Shown: piece after piece, positions 1 through 15,393 of the stretch | Numbering within the stretch: the stretch's first letter is position 1 | Layout of the letters: each line of letters starts with the position of its first letter | Assembly (NCBI RefSeq): GCF_000002995.4 | Contig: NW_025062475.1 | Coordinates: forward strand, 12,742,687 to 12,806,686 | Length of the DNA: 64,000 bases | Reading direction: 5' to 3' | From: Brugia malayi | Taxonomy: Eukaryota > Nematoda > Chromadorea > Rhabditida > Onchocercidae | Notes under the pieces: generated by a model | Seen by the model: the letters and a program-made list of their open reading frames with translations, nothing else | The model's database searches: none | Told to the model about the DNA's origin: nothing | Translations under genes and position numbers: made by a program

Positions 1-141
1 AGTAATTGCATAAATGAAATGATTCAATGATTGTCATTTTGCATTATTTCTTTTCCCAATGATTAATATAGTGATATTCGGCGACCGATCGGACATCGTT
101 TCATGGATCTAAAGCTGTGCTACGCGTACAAATTTTGAAAA

Positions 142-147
142 TTTATT
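142..147 (-). terminator. Poly(A) signal for the acyl-CoA synthetase gene
   Basis: AATAAA reads on the minus strand about 162 nt downstream of the stop codon at 309-311. It is the nearest clear signal, so it probably ends the synthetase transcript. The rest of 1-308 is AT-rich and I see no other gene in it. Confidence 0.45.
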
Positions 148-308
148 TAATTCACTTAAGAGCGCTCTTTCTGATCTCATTTATTAATTGGCGCATTTGT
201 ACCTCTATAAGAGTGCTAATGAAATGGTGTAATACTGGACGAAGCAAAACTCACTTTTTCATTTTTAATTAATTTATCAATAAATTTGCATAACTTTTCT
301 ATCACTGC

Positions 309-4922
<4,614 letters not shown>

Positions 4923-5808
4923 GTGAATAATGAGACGAATCCACAATGGCAGTGATTCCTTCAAAGTTGCCAGAAATGATGACTGATCCTTTCATCCTGA
5001 AACTTATCACTAATTTAAGCCTACCTGCGAGCGACCGCTCTCTAAAGTGAACATATCAGCCAATGAACTGTGTGCGTAGCTGTGTGAATGATATCTCTTA
5101 TCACTGCACCAGTCACATCGATTACGAATTACCCTTTCTCTTTTATCATGTCGAACTCATTATATTCTAACAGAAATATTTCTCTATTAGAGACCATATC
5201 GAGAACAAAATCTTTACAAAGTTTTCGGTTTGTTAATTCCATAACCTACTCTAAATGATATAAAAATAATCGACAAATAACGCTTTTTATTTGTCGATTA
5301 GTAAAGATGAGATTTATTGCAGTCTATGCAAATTTCAGAATAATGAGGAGTTAAATAAAATTTGTTAATATAAAAATATTTGAGTGTTTTGCAAGCGAAT
5401 AGTTCTTTGTGTGCCGCAATTTATGAGCGGTTGTGCAGGTGATTTCAGGTTGTCTTGTCTCTCTATTAAAGACAATTACAATTCACTGATATCAGACAAT
5501 ATAAAGGTTCTATACACTTCGATTTTAATATAATTAGTTAATTAAGCTAAGAATTTTAGCTTTTTAATTAGTTCTTTACCTTCCTGCCTTCTTCACATCC
5601 TAAACAAAATTTTTCATCGGCAAGAAACATCCATAAATGCAGATTCATGGAAGGATGTAATCAGTTCATCCAGTGGATAATAGAAATGGAAAGTAAACAT
5701 AAGTTTAGTATTGGAAACTGACCGATGGTCATCGGTCATCCCAAGATTTAAAGCGAAGCCATTAACAAATAGATTTTCTGTTGAAATCTCACAAATCAAT
5801 ATTTCAGA
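4923..5808. promoter_or_regulatory. Divergent intergenic region between the synthetase and trehalase genes
   Basis: 886 bp separates the first codons of two genes transcribed away from each other, so both promoters and 5' UTRs should lie here. It is AT-rich and contains no open frame that resembles a gene. A palindromic AT-rich stretch around 5255-5300 (TTTATTTGTCGATTA and its near complement) is visible. I recognise no specific binding sites. Confidence 0.5.
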
Positions 5809-8800
5809 ATGCGGCACTACATAATTTGCATTCGCCTTCTATTTATAATGGTTACGTTGATAAGATCCGTCTTCTTATCACAACCATCTATTCTAGAACT
5901 CGATAAGGTGATAGCAGATATTGAGAGCACAAAACAGAAGAACAACGAAGTGTGCGACGAAACCGATAAAATTGCAAATTGGTTTGTGATAAGATTGTTA
6001 GCCAATCAAAGATGATAAACAGATTTGCAATATAATCAGAAAATGATTAGATTGCATTCTGCTACTTTCACCCAATTCAAATTATCTTCAACCACTCTTA
6101 GATTCCAGAATTTCTAATAGTCCAAGAATGTGCCGACTTCAGCTTGGCCTAGTGCTAATTGCAAAACCTGCCAAATGCCAAGTCAAATCCAACTTCCTTC
6201 TCAAATTGCAGGAACATATACTGCAGTGGTCCTATACTCACCGCAATGAATTTGCATCAGGTGGAAATGGATTCAAAAACATTCGTCGACAGACCGTTGA
6301 AAGCCGATCCCGGTAGAAACAAAGTTTCAGATTTTCAAGAATTTATTTGGTATTTTAAATCAGAAAAAAAAAAGTGAACGCCTTGTAAGATACGGCAAAA
6401 ATGTATTCATCAGATCTTCGTAACAAGTGGTGTCACTTCCATATTTTTGCCGGAGGTGGCGACTCTACGTTTAAATGATGATTATGCACTTCACGGGTTT
6501 CAGACGTGGTTTTACAAGAATTTAAAAAGGAATTCGGAAAGACAAAGATAGCAAATATTAGTGTGCAGAAGCTTATAAATTTTCGAAATCGCTTTTTTGG
6601 TGAGCCAGGCACGGAATTGAAGGGTTGCGTTATTCCGGAATGGAAGGAATTACCACCGAAAATTGCTAGGATAAAGGATGAAAACCTGAAACGTTTTGCA
6701 CTATTTTTGAATCAAAGATGGAAAGATCTATGCAGACAAGTAAGAAACGAAACATTATTTGTCCTTTAAGGAACTAATTAGTTGGGGTCAAACTTATTTG
6801 AGATCAAAGGTGAAAGATCAATTTATATATTTTAAGATGACTAGAATCGAGAATCCTAAACAGAATTCTCTGATCGAAGTACCCCATCCATTCATTGTCC
6901 CAGGTGGTCGATTCAGGGAATTTTATTATTGGGACGCATATTGGATTGTGAAAGGTTTAATTGCAAGTGACCTACTCGTAATGGTCAGGAATATGCTGAA
7001 GAACTTCATCCATTGTGTCAAAAAATGAGTTTTTGTTGCTTCGAATTAACAAATTAATAATGACCTATGTTTCATCATTAATATTTATTTCATAGGCGAA
7101 ACCTCCACCAAATACAAATCTAATTCTGACAACAACAGCAATTATATTCTGACAACAACAGCAACTATAATAATAATAATAATAATTTCTGATCTAAAAT
7201 AGACATCAAAAAAACAGGATTGTCAACATATAAAAAGTAGCTTAGATCAGAAACAAACTGTGGTAGATCTTTTAGCGAATGAAAAAAAAAAAAAAAAAAG
7301 AAACAATGGTTTAATGTGATCATTGTGTGTGACCAATCAGAGAAAATTTCTCGGAAATTATTTCGTACAGCAGACTGAAGTAATTTGTGGTAGAGTGTAG
7401 CCATTTATTGGAGAAGAAATCATAATTCTCACTGTTTTCTACAATTGTTGTTCCTTGAGACTTTTCTTTTCCTATCAACCGGAATAGCTTACTGAATATC
7501 AGTCCTGGCATGGCTTCAGAACTGCTTCTTTAATCTAATCAAATTATTGTGCATTTTCAGAATAGTCTTTCCTTTTAGGTTTGGATTTGTACCGAACGGT
7601 GGACGTATCTATTATTTGAGACGTTCACAACCACCATTTCTCACCCCAATGATGTACGAATATTACGAAGCCACGGGAGATATTGAATTCATAAAGGAAA
7701 ATTTCAATCACCTTGTAAAAGAATATGAATTTTGGGTTCAAAACAGGTAAATATGATCAGTGGATGAATGTACTCAAGATTTATTAATAAGTAAAATAAC
7801 TTCTCAGAGACTTTGAAACCAAACTTTTCTCTCAATTCTCATGGGAATGATCGACTGGTGTGCTGATAATGCAACTTACATAGATCTATGATCTCTGATG
7901 CAGTGCCAATATGTCGTTTTCGAATGTCAATTGATTCTGAAAAGTTGAGTATAAAAAATAAATGGAAAATGTAAGGTCAGGTCAATATCAGTGATGGATG
8001 AGAAGGGATATAAACACAAAATATATCAGTATCGTACTATTTCAAATGTACCTCGTCCGGAATCATTCCGAGCTGATATTCAAGCTGCAGTAGAAGTTGG
8101 GAAAAACGACAGGCAGAAATTCTTTCAGGTATTAATATTCATATAATAAAATAGAATAAAGGAATATCCTGAACGAAGCACTATAAGTCGATCGCTTGCA
8201 GAGTGTTATGAAACTATTTTTGTTATTTTCAGGTGAAATTCTCATTGAACGCTAACAGAGACGAAATAGTGTTGTAAATAGTGTGTGAGTGAGTAGTGGC
8301 GACAATTGATAGCAGAGCTATTTTGCAGGATATTGCATCAGCGGCGGAATCCGGTTGGGACTTTTCGTCGCGGTGGTTCAGAGATAGAAATACAATGAAA
8401 ACCATTGAAACAACTAATATTTTACCGGTCGATCTGAATTCACTGCTCTGTTGGAATGTCAATATTCTCAAATACTTTGCTAATATCATCGGTATATTTC
8501 CCATTGCTTCCTTGCACTTGCAGCAGTGCAAGTAATAATATCAATTACAACAGGTAATACACAGAAGGCAGAGGAATTTGAGAAGAAAGGACAAGAAGCT
8601 TGGAAAGCCTTAAATGCCATATTTTACAATAAATTGAAAAAGGCTTGGTTCGACTACAATTTCCGCATCAAATCACATAATACCTTGTTCTACCCAACCG
8701 TTGCAATGCCTCTATTCACGGGCTGTTATACAATGTTGGATTACGGTAAATCGACAAAAGTTATTGACTTTATGAATGTAAGTTTCATAGAATTGTCAAA

Positions 8801-9908
8801 TATACATTGTAACAATTGCGCCAACAAAACTGGTGTGGAATTTGATGAATGATCAATGGAGTGCTATATCAATCGAAATAACAGAAATTTTGCTTTAAAT
8901 TCGAACTTTTCCTGCTATTATCTCTGACACTTTGCATTCATTAGCAGCTTATTGTAGGAATCAAATGTTTTCAATTATCCAAGTGGTATACCGGCAAGCC
9001 TAAAGAATACCGGACAGCAATGGGACTTGCCGAACGGTTGGCCTCCCTTGCAGCACATAATCATTGAAGGGATGCGGAAATCCGACAATCCCGAAGCTCA
9101 GGAAATGGTAAATTAACATGGAATAATCATTTGTGTAACAATCCAAAATCGCCGATATATTCTTTTCAAATTTTGTTGAGCATTTTAAAAGCTCTGAAAT
9201 CAATAATGGTTCATTATAAGACTCTTACAGGCATTCAAATTGGCACGAAAATGGATATTAGCCAATTACAAGATATATAATACAACCAAAAAAATGTGGG
9301 AAAAAGTTTGTCTTGGCATTTCGAGTCATAATTACGCATAAACAAAGTTAATAGGCCTAATTTTTAGCTTAGACTCAACTACTGATCTTTTCGAGAAGTT
9401 CATTTTATAACAACTTTTGCGTACTACTATCCACCTCTCCATTCATTTTTCATCAGTGCCAGTAACAATTATTGATATCAGTAGAGACTGGATATCTTAT
9501 CCACAAGTGAAACTTGACAATTAGTTCATCTTAACACTCATTTCTGTTTGTTTAGATTGATGTTACTGGGACAATTCCCAAGCCAGGAGCTGGTGGCGAG
9601 TATGACGTACAGGTATTCCACTTATGAAATTCATTTTATTTCGATGAAATATTTATGCACTTATTTCGATCAGTTTATCACTTCATCACAATCAGTTTTA
9701 TTCTTTTTTCTAGGATGGTTTTGGATGGACAAATGGTGTTGTCCTAGACCTTTTGACTACTTATTATGATCGAATGACTATTGGAGACATTGGACAAAAT
9801 GTCACGCATGGGCCATCCGTTAGACCCTGTCGCAGTAAAACGTATCGCATCCGTTACAGACTAGTTCCATTGCTTTGCATCACCGTTTTTTATTTCCTCA
9901 GACTTTAG
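5809..9908 (+). CDS. Trehalase (GH37), secreted or surface-anchored, with one frameshift in an A run
   Basis: Hydrolyses trehalose to two glucose molecules. Exons: 5809-5981, 6212-6312, 6504-6739, 6837-7028, 7579-7746, 7981-8128, 8329-8491, 8554-8777, 8958-9107, 9231-9305, 9556-9612 and 9714-9908. With one A removed from the A6 run at 7020-7025 the model is 626 aa. As written, that exon runs into TGA at 7026-7028 and cannot join the next exon in frame. Both trehalase signatures are present: [14 protein letters not shown] (about 192-205) and [10 protein letters not shown] (about 489-498). By family knowledge the catalytic acid is the Asp in [10 protein letters not shown] (about 350) and the base is the Glu in GAGGEYDVQ (about 558). 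The N-terminus [15 protein letters not shown] looks like a signal peptide, and the last 18 residues form a hydrophobic tail that could be a GPI signal. Function is clear; whether the frameshift is real is open. Confidence 0.9.
7126..7189 (+). repeat. Simple repeats inside a trehalase intron
   Basis: Two near-identical CTGACAACAACAGCAA units are followed by a TAA trinucleotide run (about 7167-7187). A long A run at 7279-7298 lies in the same intron (7029-7578). These are ordinary low-complexity intron sequences. Confidence 0.7.
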
Positions 9909-11358
9909 CTGTTATGCACAGAAAATGTATTTAATTTTTCTAAATTGGTTTCATCATGGCATTTGCCAATCGATCGATATGCATTAATAAAGTATTTTTG
10001 TGGATTTGAGAGATTGTCATCCGTGCAACAAACATTTCCTCTAGGGGGAAGGGAGAGAGAGGGAAAATTTTTGATGCGGAAGGACATACAATTCACCACC
10101 ATTCTTAACTTCTTCTACTGTTTGCTTCTTTCATCTATTGATTTAACTAAGATCAAAAGAGTTATTTACTGGGAAAAATGATTCTGTTTCTTTTCGATAC
10201 TATTGAGTTAATAATTCAAATTTTAATATGAATTAAACTAACATCCATCAGAGCTGTTCTAATGCAATAATCAAACCCATTAATACTTCTCTTTCAAAGA
10301 GAACATTTTGCAATTCTCTTAAAGATGAACTACAACAACAAGGATCTTTCTTAGTTGTCGAAATATGATTACTTCTGCGTGATAATTTGCAATTGAATCA
10401 GGAGAGATCAGTTAGATTTGAAGTAACAAACATTTCTAATAAGTATTAGATATCATCAGTGACTGTATCGTAGTGAACATGATGTTTGAATAATGAAAAA
10501 ACAAATTGCAATTTGTAAAATATTACAAAATAATAAGTGGTATGATGCTCTGAAAGGTTTCCTATAAATAGTATTTCTATAGATATCTAAATCTTTTATA
10601 GATTCCATTGCATACTGGACGTAGTTTCAGTATGAGGTGGTATGGAACATGAGGATTATATGACAATTCCAATCCCGATCTTTTGATCCCCAAAAATTCA
10701 AAGGATGGAGAGAATGAAAGTTCCCCTGCACCACCTCCAACATTCGCTATTTTTTTTATTCCGATATACCGAATATATGTATTGCAAACGAGTGATTAAG
10801 TGGCAGCAACTTCATTTGTAAAAAGATCAATGTAGTACAATCAATAAATACAAGTATAAGGTAATAAAGTAGTGAAAAACAATTATATTTTCTTTCGAGA
10901 TCCTTTACCGACATGTTGAATATGTATTGCAAATGATGAGTTATTAAGCGGCAGTAAATATAAGTATAAATAAAGTCAATAAATACAAGTATAAATAAAG
11001 TAGTGCAACAGTGGAAAAATATAGTACAGTTCCCGATTGTACACGTGAAAAAAAAATAAACAACAAACAATAAATGGTAGTGAATTATGTGCAAATTTTG
11101 CGCACATATCTAGAAACAATAAAAAATACAATCAAGATCATATATAAACATCGATAAATTCAAGTAATTCTGCCACTTTTATAGATAAAAAAAAAAAAAA
11201 GAAACAAAGAAAGAAAGAAAGGAATTGAGAGATTATTGAAAAAATTTGTTTGATAAGTCGAATATTCATCCCTACTGTATAAAATTTGATTTGTTGACTG
11301 ACTGTAGCATTGAAAATTGAGATTCCATAGAAAAAAGTTGATCACAAATATCAGCGAC
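9909..11358. other. Intergenic part of the left repeat arm
   Basis: Lies between the trehalase stop and the last exon of the reversed gene copy. AATAAA at 9986-9991 is a likely trehalase poly(A) signal. Open frames here have no family resemblance and are mirrored exactly in the right arm, so their conservation reflects duplication and not selection. Confidence 0.6.
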
Positions 11359-13448
11359 TTATGTTTGATGAGGTGGATATTCATCATTGTTGTGTAAAAC
11401 ATAACTTCTTGACTGACTGTACCATTCATTCCAAACAGACCAGATTGACATCTAAGAACAACAATGTTCAAAGGAAAGAACAAAGTTCATAGAAAACGGA
11501 AGTGAAGTTTACGTAAGGTCATCATAACGAACAAGAGAAAATCCTCACCTGTTCATGAGTTCGTGGGAATGAAGAATATGCAGTTGCTTGTGCAACAGAT
11601 GGATAAACAACTGGTTGTTGACCATAAAACATACCAGAGCCATATTGTCTATTTACAGTGGACGGATTCTGCTACAATATATATATATATATATACATAT
11701 TTAAAGTATAAATTTCTTTCGTTTGAAAAAAATAAATGAAATTAATTGTTTCTGTAATGTCACATTCATTTCAAAGATTAAATTGCTAAATATATGAATT
11801 AAATTGCTAAATATATGAAATAAAAATGATAAAATATATGAAAAAATAAAGTATGACGAAGTAATAGTTGAGAATTGAAATTTCAGACAATATAAGCATA
11901 TTTATTTACAGTAGATGAAAAACATACCGGCATTTGATAATAACCAGACATCGGAATACCGTATCCACTTGGTTGTCCAATGATTCCACTTGCACCGTAT
12001 ATCGTTCCTGCTTGATTATATAGCGTCGTCTGGAAAATGGAAATGAATGGAAAATATTATAATACAAATATAATATGTTGTAATTTTTCAACACTACTAC
12101 ACGTAATGTAGACTTAGCAATAAAAATATGGCATGGCAAGAACTCTAGTAATGCACAAAATAACAATAACTACCACAAAAGAAAAAATTACAATAACTTA
12201 CAGTAGTTACCTGTGCAACTGATGCTACATAATAAATTGGCATCGAATAATAATTATATCCACTCATCGCCGCATTTCCTCCAATTGAACCACTCGTTGT
12301 TGCTGCTGGCGTAGTCTAAAATATTTCACGTACGAGATCCATCAGGTAAGAGGTAAAACAAAATGTAAGGTGACTTTTCCACAACCTTAGTAATGCATGA
12401 AATAATAATAGCTAGCAAGACTTACCTGTGTAACTGATGTTGTATAATAAGCTGGCATCGAATAATAATTATATCCACTCATCGCCGCATTTCCTCCAAT
12501 TGAATCACTCGCTGTTGCTGCTGGCGTAGTCTAAAATATTTCACGTACGAGATCCATCAGGTAAGAGGTAAAACAAAATGTAAGGTGACTTTTCCACAAC
12601 CTTAGTAATGCATGAAATAATAATAGCTAGCAAGACTTACCTGTGTAACTGATGTTGTATAATAAGCTGGCATCGAATAATAATTATATCCACTCATCGC
12701 CGCATTTCCTCCAATTGAACCACTCGTTGTTGCTGCTGGCGTAGTCTAAAATATTTCACGTACGAGATCCATCAGGTAAGAGGTAAAACAAAATGTAAGG
12801 TGACTTTTCCACAACCTTAGTAATGCATGAAATAATAATAGCTAGCAAGACTTACCTGTGTAACTGATGTTGTATAATAAGCTGTCATCGAATAATAATT
12901 ATATCCACTCATCGCCGCATTTCCTCCAATTGAACCACTCGTTGTTGCTGCTGGCGTAGTCTAAAATATTTCACGTACGAGATCCATCTGTGTTTTAGGT
13001 AAGAGATGATATAACAAAATTTATCGTTGATTTTTTCATTACTAGATAAAGAAGCTTTGCTAGATAAAAACTTGATAATGCATTGATTACATAAAAGAAC
13101 CAACTTGCTGAAATTGCCCACTATAACAAGCTGGCATGACAATACCATCTCCACTTCTTTGTACAAATGGAAAATTTCGTGATTGTGATGGCTTAGCATG
13201 CACAATTGACGGTCGACTCTAAAATTGATAATGTTCATCAATTTGTCATCGTGAAATTTTATTCTTCACATTAAACTGTTTAATATTTGCAGAAATTGAC
13301 AGAAATTAAGTGTTCAATTAATGAAGTATGAGTAACTAATTATTTAGCTTAAAACAGTATAAAATGTTTACCTGAATAGCTAAGGTAATTTGATCGATTG
13401 AAGTGAAACTTTGACGATGCGATGAATTTGCGATAGGTGCGGATAAAA
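11359..13448 (-). pseudogene. Headless C-terminal copy of the repeat-exon gene
   Basis: Mirror copy of exons 6-10 of the gene at 15394-19325, plus the 3' end of exon 5. Exons: 13372-13448 (partial, no acceptor), 13105-13218, 12856-12960, 12641-12745, 12426-12530, 12211-12315, 11928-12029, 11549-11668 and 11359-11451. All splice sites and the stop codon are intact, and I see no frameshift. It lacks exons 1-4 and the front of exon 5, and no replacement start is visible, so it is probably not expressed as it stands. It carries four copies of the 105-nt exon where the right arm has three. If the spacer were inverted it would become the working C-terminus. Confidence 0.8.
12211..12960 (-). repeat. 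Four tandem 105-nt exon cassettes, 215-bp period
   Basis: Exon starts step by exactly 215 bp (12211, 12426, 12641, 12856). Each cassette is a 105-nt exon plus 110 nt of intron. Each encodes 35 residues beginning TTPAAT and containing SGYNYYS. All are phase 0, so copy number can change without breaking the frame. The lowest-coordinate unit is the most divergent (YYVASVAQ at its end); the third in transcription order has SD in place of TS near its start. Confidence 0.92.
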
Positions 13449-13910
13449 AAAACTCTATGATCTCTACTGCTTTATGACCTCTTAGGGAGGTCAAATGAAG
13501 AATTAAGAATTGAACCGACTACAAATCTTTCAGAAGTGAAAACTGATAAGTTAATTAAAATTGATATGTAATAAAAAACTGAATAAGTATTTACATTTGA
13601 ACATAATGTTCCATTCACTTTGTCGAAGTTTTATTATTGCGAAGTGCATATTTGGTGATTAAATTAATTTCAAATTAATTCTTACAAATCAGCATAATAT
13701 TTTTATTTGCTCATTACATATATTTTATCTACACTTTTGTAACACCGATCTTATTAAAATCGCACTACAATTCACTTTGAACTCATCAAAATTTAAAAAG
13801 CTTTTTACATTTCTTGGGGTTAAAGGTCTCAAAGCAAAATATCAGTAAGAATGAAAACGACAAATTGTATTTTTTTTACATTCTCCTGAAATTCAATAGA
13901 AATCCATAAT

Positions 13911-15393
13911 GTTTTCTAATGCGAAATTGGCAATAAGATTATTTTATTTTCCTTTTTTTAATTTTAACTTTATTTTCAAAATTTAGATTTCAGATTCAAA
14001 ATTATTTTGATTATTTTAATTTTATTTTTAGTTTCTAGACTGAATTTGAATTCATACAGCATTTCCATGTTCTATATTTTAACTCAACAATATATTTGTT
14101 TTATGAAACGATTTAAAAATGGGATTTATATTGCACATCTCATTTGAAAATTGTTTGCGGTTAAGGTTTTTTTCTCTCTCGACTATCTCAAGTGGGCGGG
14201 ATCTCGTGTTCAAAATACCTATCGGCATCGATTTTTGTTCTCTTTTTTACAGGTATGGTCGCATTCTACAATTCTTTCGTTTAAAGGTTGAAGTAAAACT
14301 GCTGTGTAAGGATGATGAGGTTTTGCGGGATGAAAAATTAAAATTTTTATTTCTAACTTTCTTCAGCCAATCAAATCTGCCCTATGAATAGGCATGGCAT
14401 ACTGTAGGGAAATGAAACTGAAAGGTATTTCAGAAATTTACTATATTTCATTTTCTAGTCAATTTTAATTGTCAGTTAACAATTTTGAATGAGAAAATTC
14501 TTTCTCAAAAGCTACGATTGGCTAATATTGGGATTATTGCTTGTAAAGTATATCTTTTATAGAAGCATAATTAGATGCCTCGGATTATCTTCCTTCCTGC
14601 AAATGTGAGAATGATGTAGGAATTTTCATTTTCACATATTTCTCATTACAATGCTTCAAAAAGGATCATACCTATTCTATTATTTGCACACTTTTCCTTT
14701 CAATAAATAAATTCTTATCATCAGTAAGTATTAGGATGGATTCTTTTAATGACAATTGTGTAACAATTCTATTAATTCTATTCACACTTCCGTTTATTTC
14801 AATTAACTCATCGAATTGCTTTTTTTGGTTCATTTTCTTGCACCCTGGTGAATTTATTTAGTGTAGATAAGAACTAAATTTATCACTTTCTTTCGTATAT
14901 TTTCCATTGTCAAAGTAAATTTTTCATCTGCATATTCACAATTAGTAATTTCTCAACGACCATCACATATACTCCATCACTGTAAAGGTGAAACAGGGAT
15001 AATGCTTAATTAACGATTAGATGACTAAAGTATCCTTTGCAATGTTCGACAATACGTCATATCATTTCATACTTAATGCATTCATTCCATCCTTATTTCG
15101 AAGCAAATATTTCAACTACGCATTTTCGTATTTTCACTCTTTTGTCTTGCATATATTTCATATGAAGCAGTAAAAAACTGAATTCTTCAAAATTAAATAT
15201 TAGTTATTTTTTCTTGACCTTTAATTAGTATAGTAATTTAAATAATTAGTTCACCCTTAACCCCATTGCCGACATTTTTGAAATCTTTATTTGCAAGACT
15301 ATATGTTGTAATTTCTTCGGGAAATGAAAGTGCTGTTTTATATTTAAATAAAAACAATGAAAACTGTAAATATATTATTTAGATAGATAAGCC
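13911..15393. other. Central spacer upstream of the repeat-exon gene
   Basis: Unique, AT-rich sequence between the left arm and the start codon at 15394, so it should hold the promoter of that gene. A 90-codon open frame at 14119-14391 has no recognisable family, no splice context and low-complexity composition; I do not call it a gene. Nothing else stands out. Confidence 0.5.

Larger units (their letters stand above)
9556..13910 (+). repeat. Left arm of a large inverted repeat
   Basis: This 4.36-kb stretch reads as the reverse complement of 16983-21131 with very few differences. The outer end pairs 9556 with 21131 and the inner end pairs 13910 with 16983. The arms differ mainly in one 215-bp exon-cassette unit (four here, three on the right) and in an AT microsatellite (11677-11695 here, 18983-19007 on the right). 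The arm contains the last two trehalase exons and a headless reversed copy of the gene at 15394-19325. The spacer between arms is about 3072 bp. The arrangement is seen directly; whether it is genomic or a haplotype mis-join cannot be judged from sequence alone. Confidence 0.93.

Noticed and set aside
6128..6211. Frame 6128-6316 as an extra trehalase exon
   Set aside because: The conserved segment starting NIYCSGPIL is in a different frame. A single intron from 5981 to 6212 joins the signal-peptide exon to it in phase 2 without any extra exon.
6740..6836. Reading through from 6759 into the trehalase signature exon
   Set aside because: Using donor CAA/GTAAGAAA and acceptor TTTTAAG/ATGACT gives the spacing expected for the family; the read-through frame starts inside the intron.
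10756..11483. Open frames of 107-112 codons in both inverted-repeat arms
   Set aside because: They are AT-rich, run over a known last exon and 3' flank in another frame, and are shared by the arms only through duplication.
14119..14391. 90-codon plus-strand frame in the central spacer
   Set aside because: Low-complexity Phe/Leu-rich translation, no family, no splice partners and no independent evidence.
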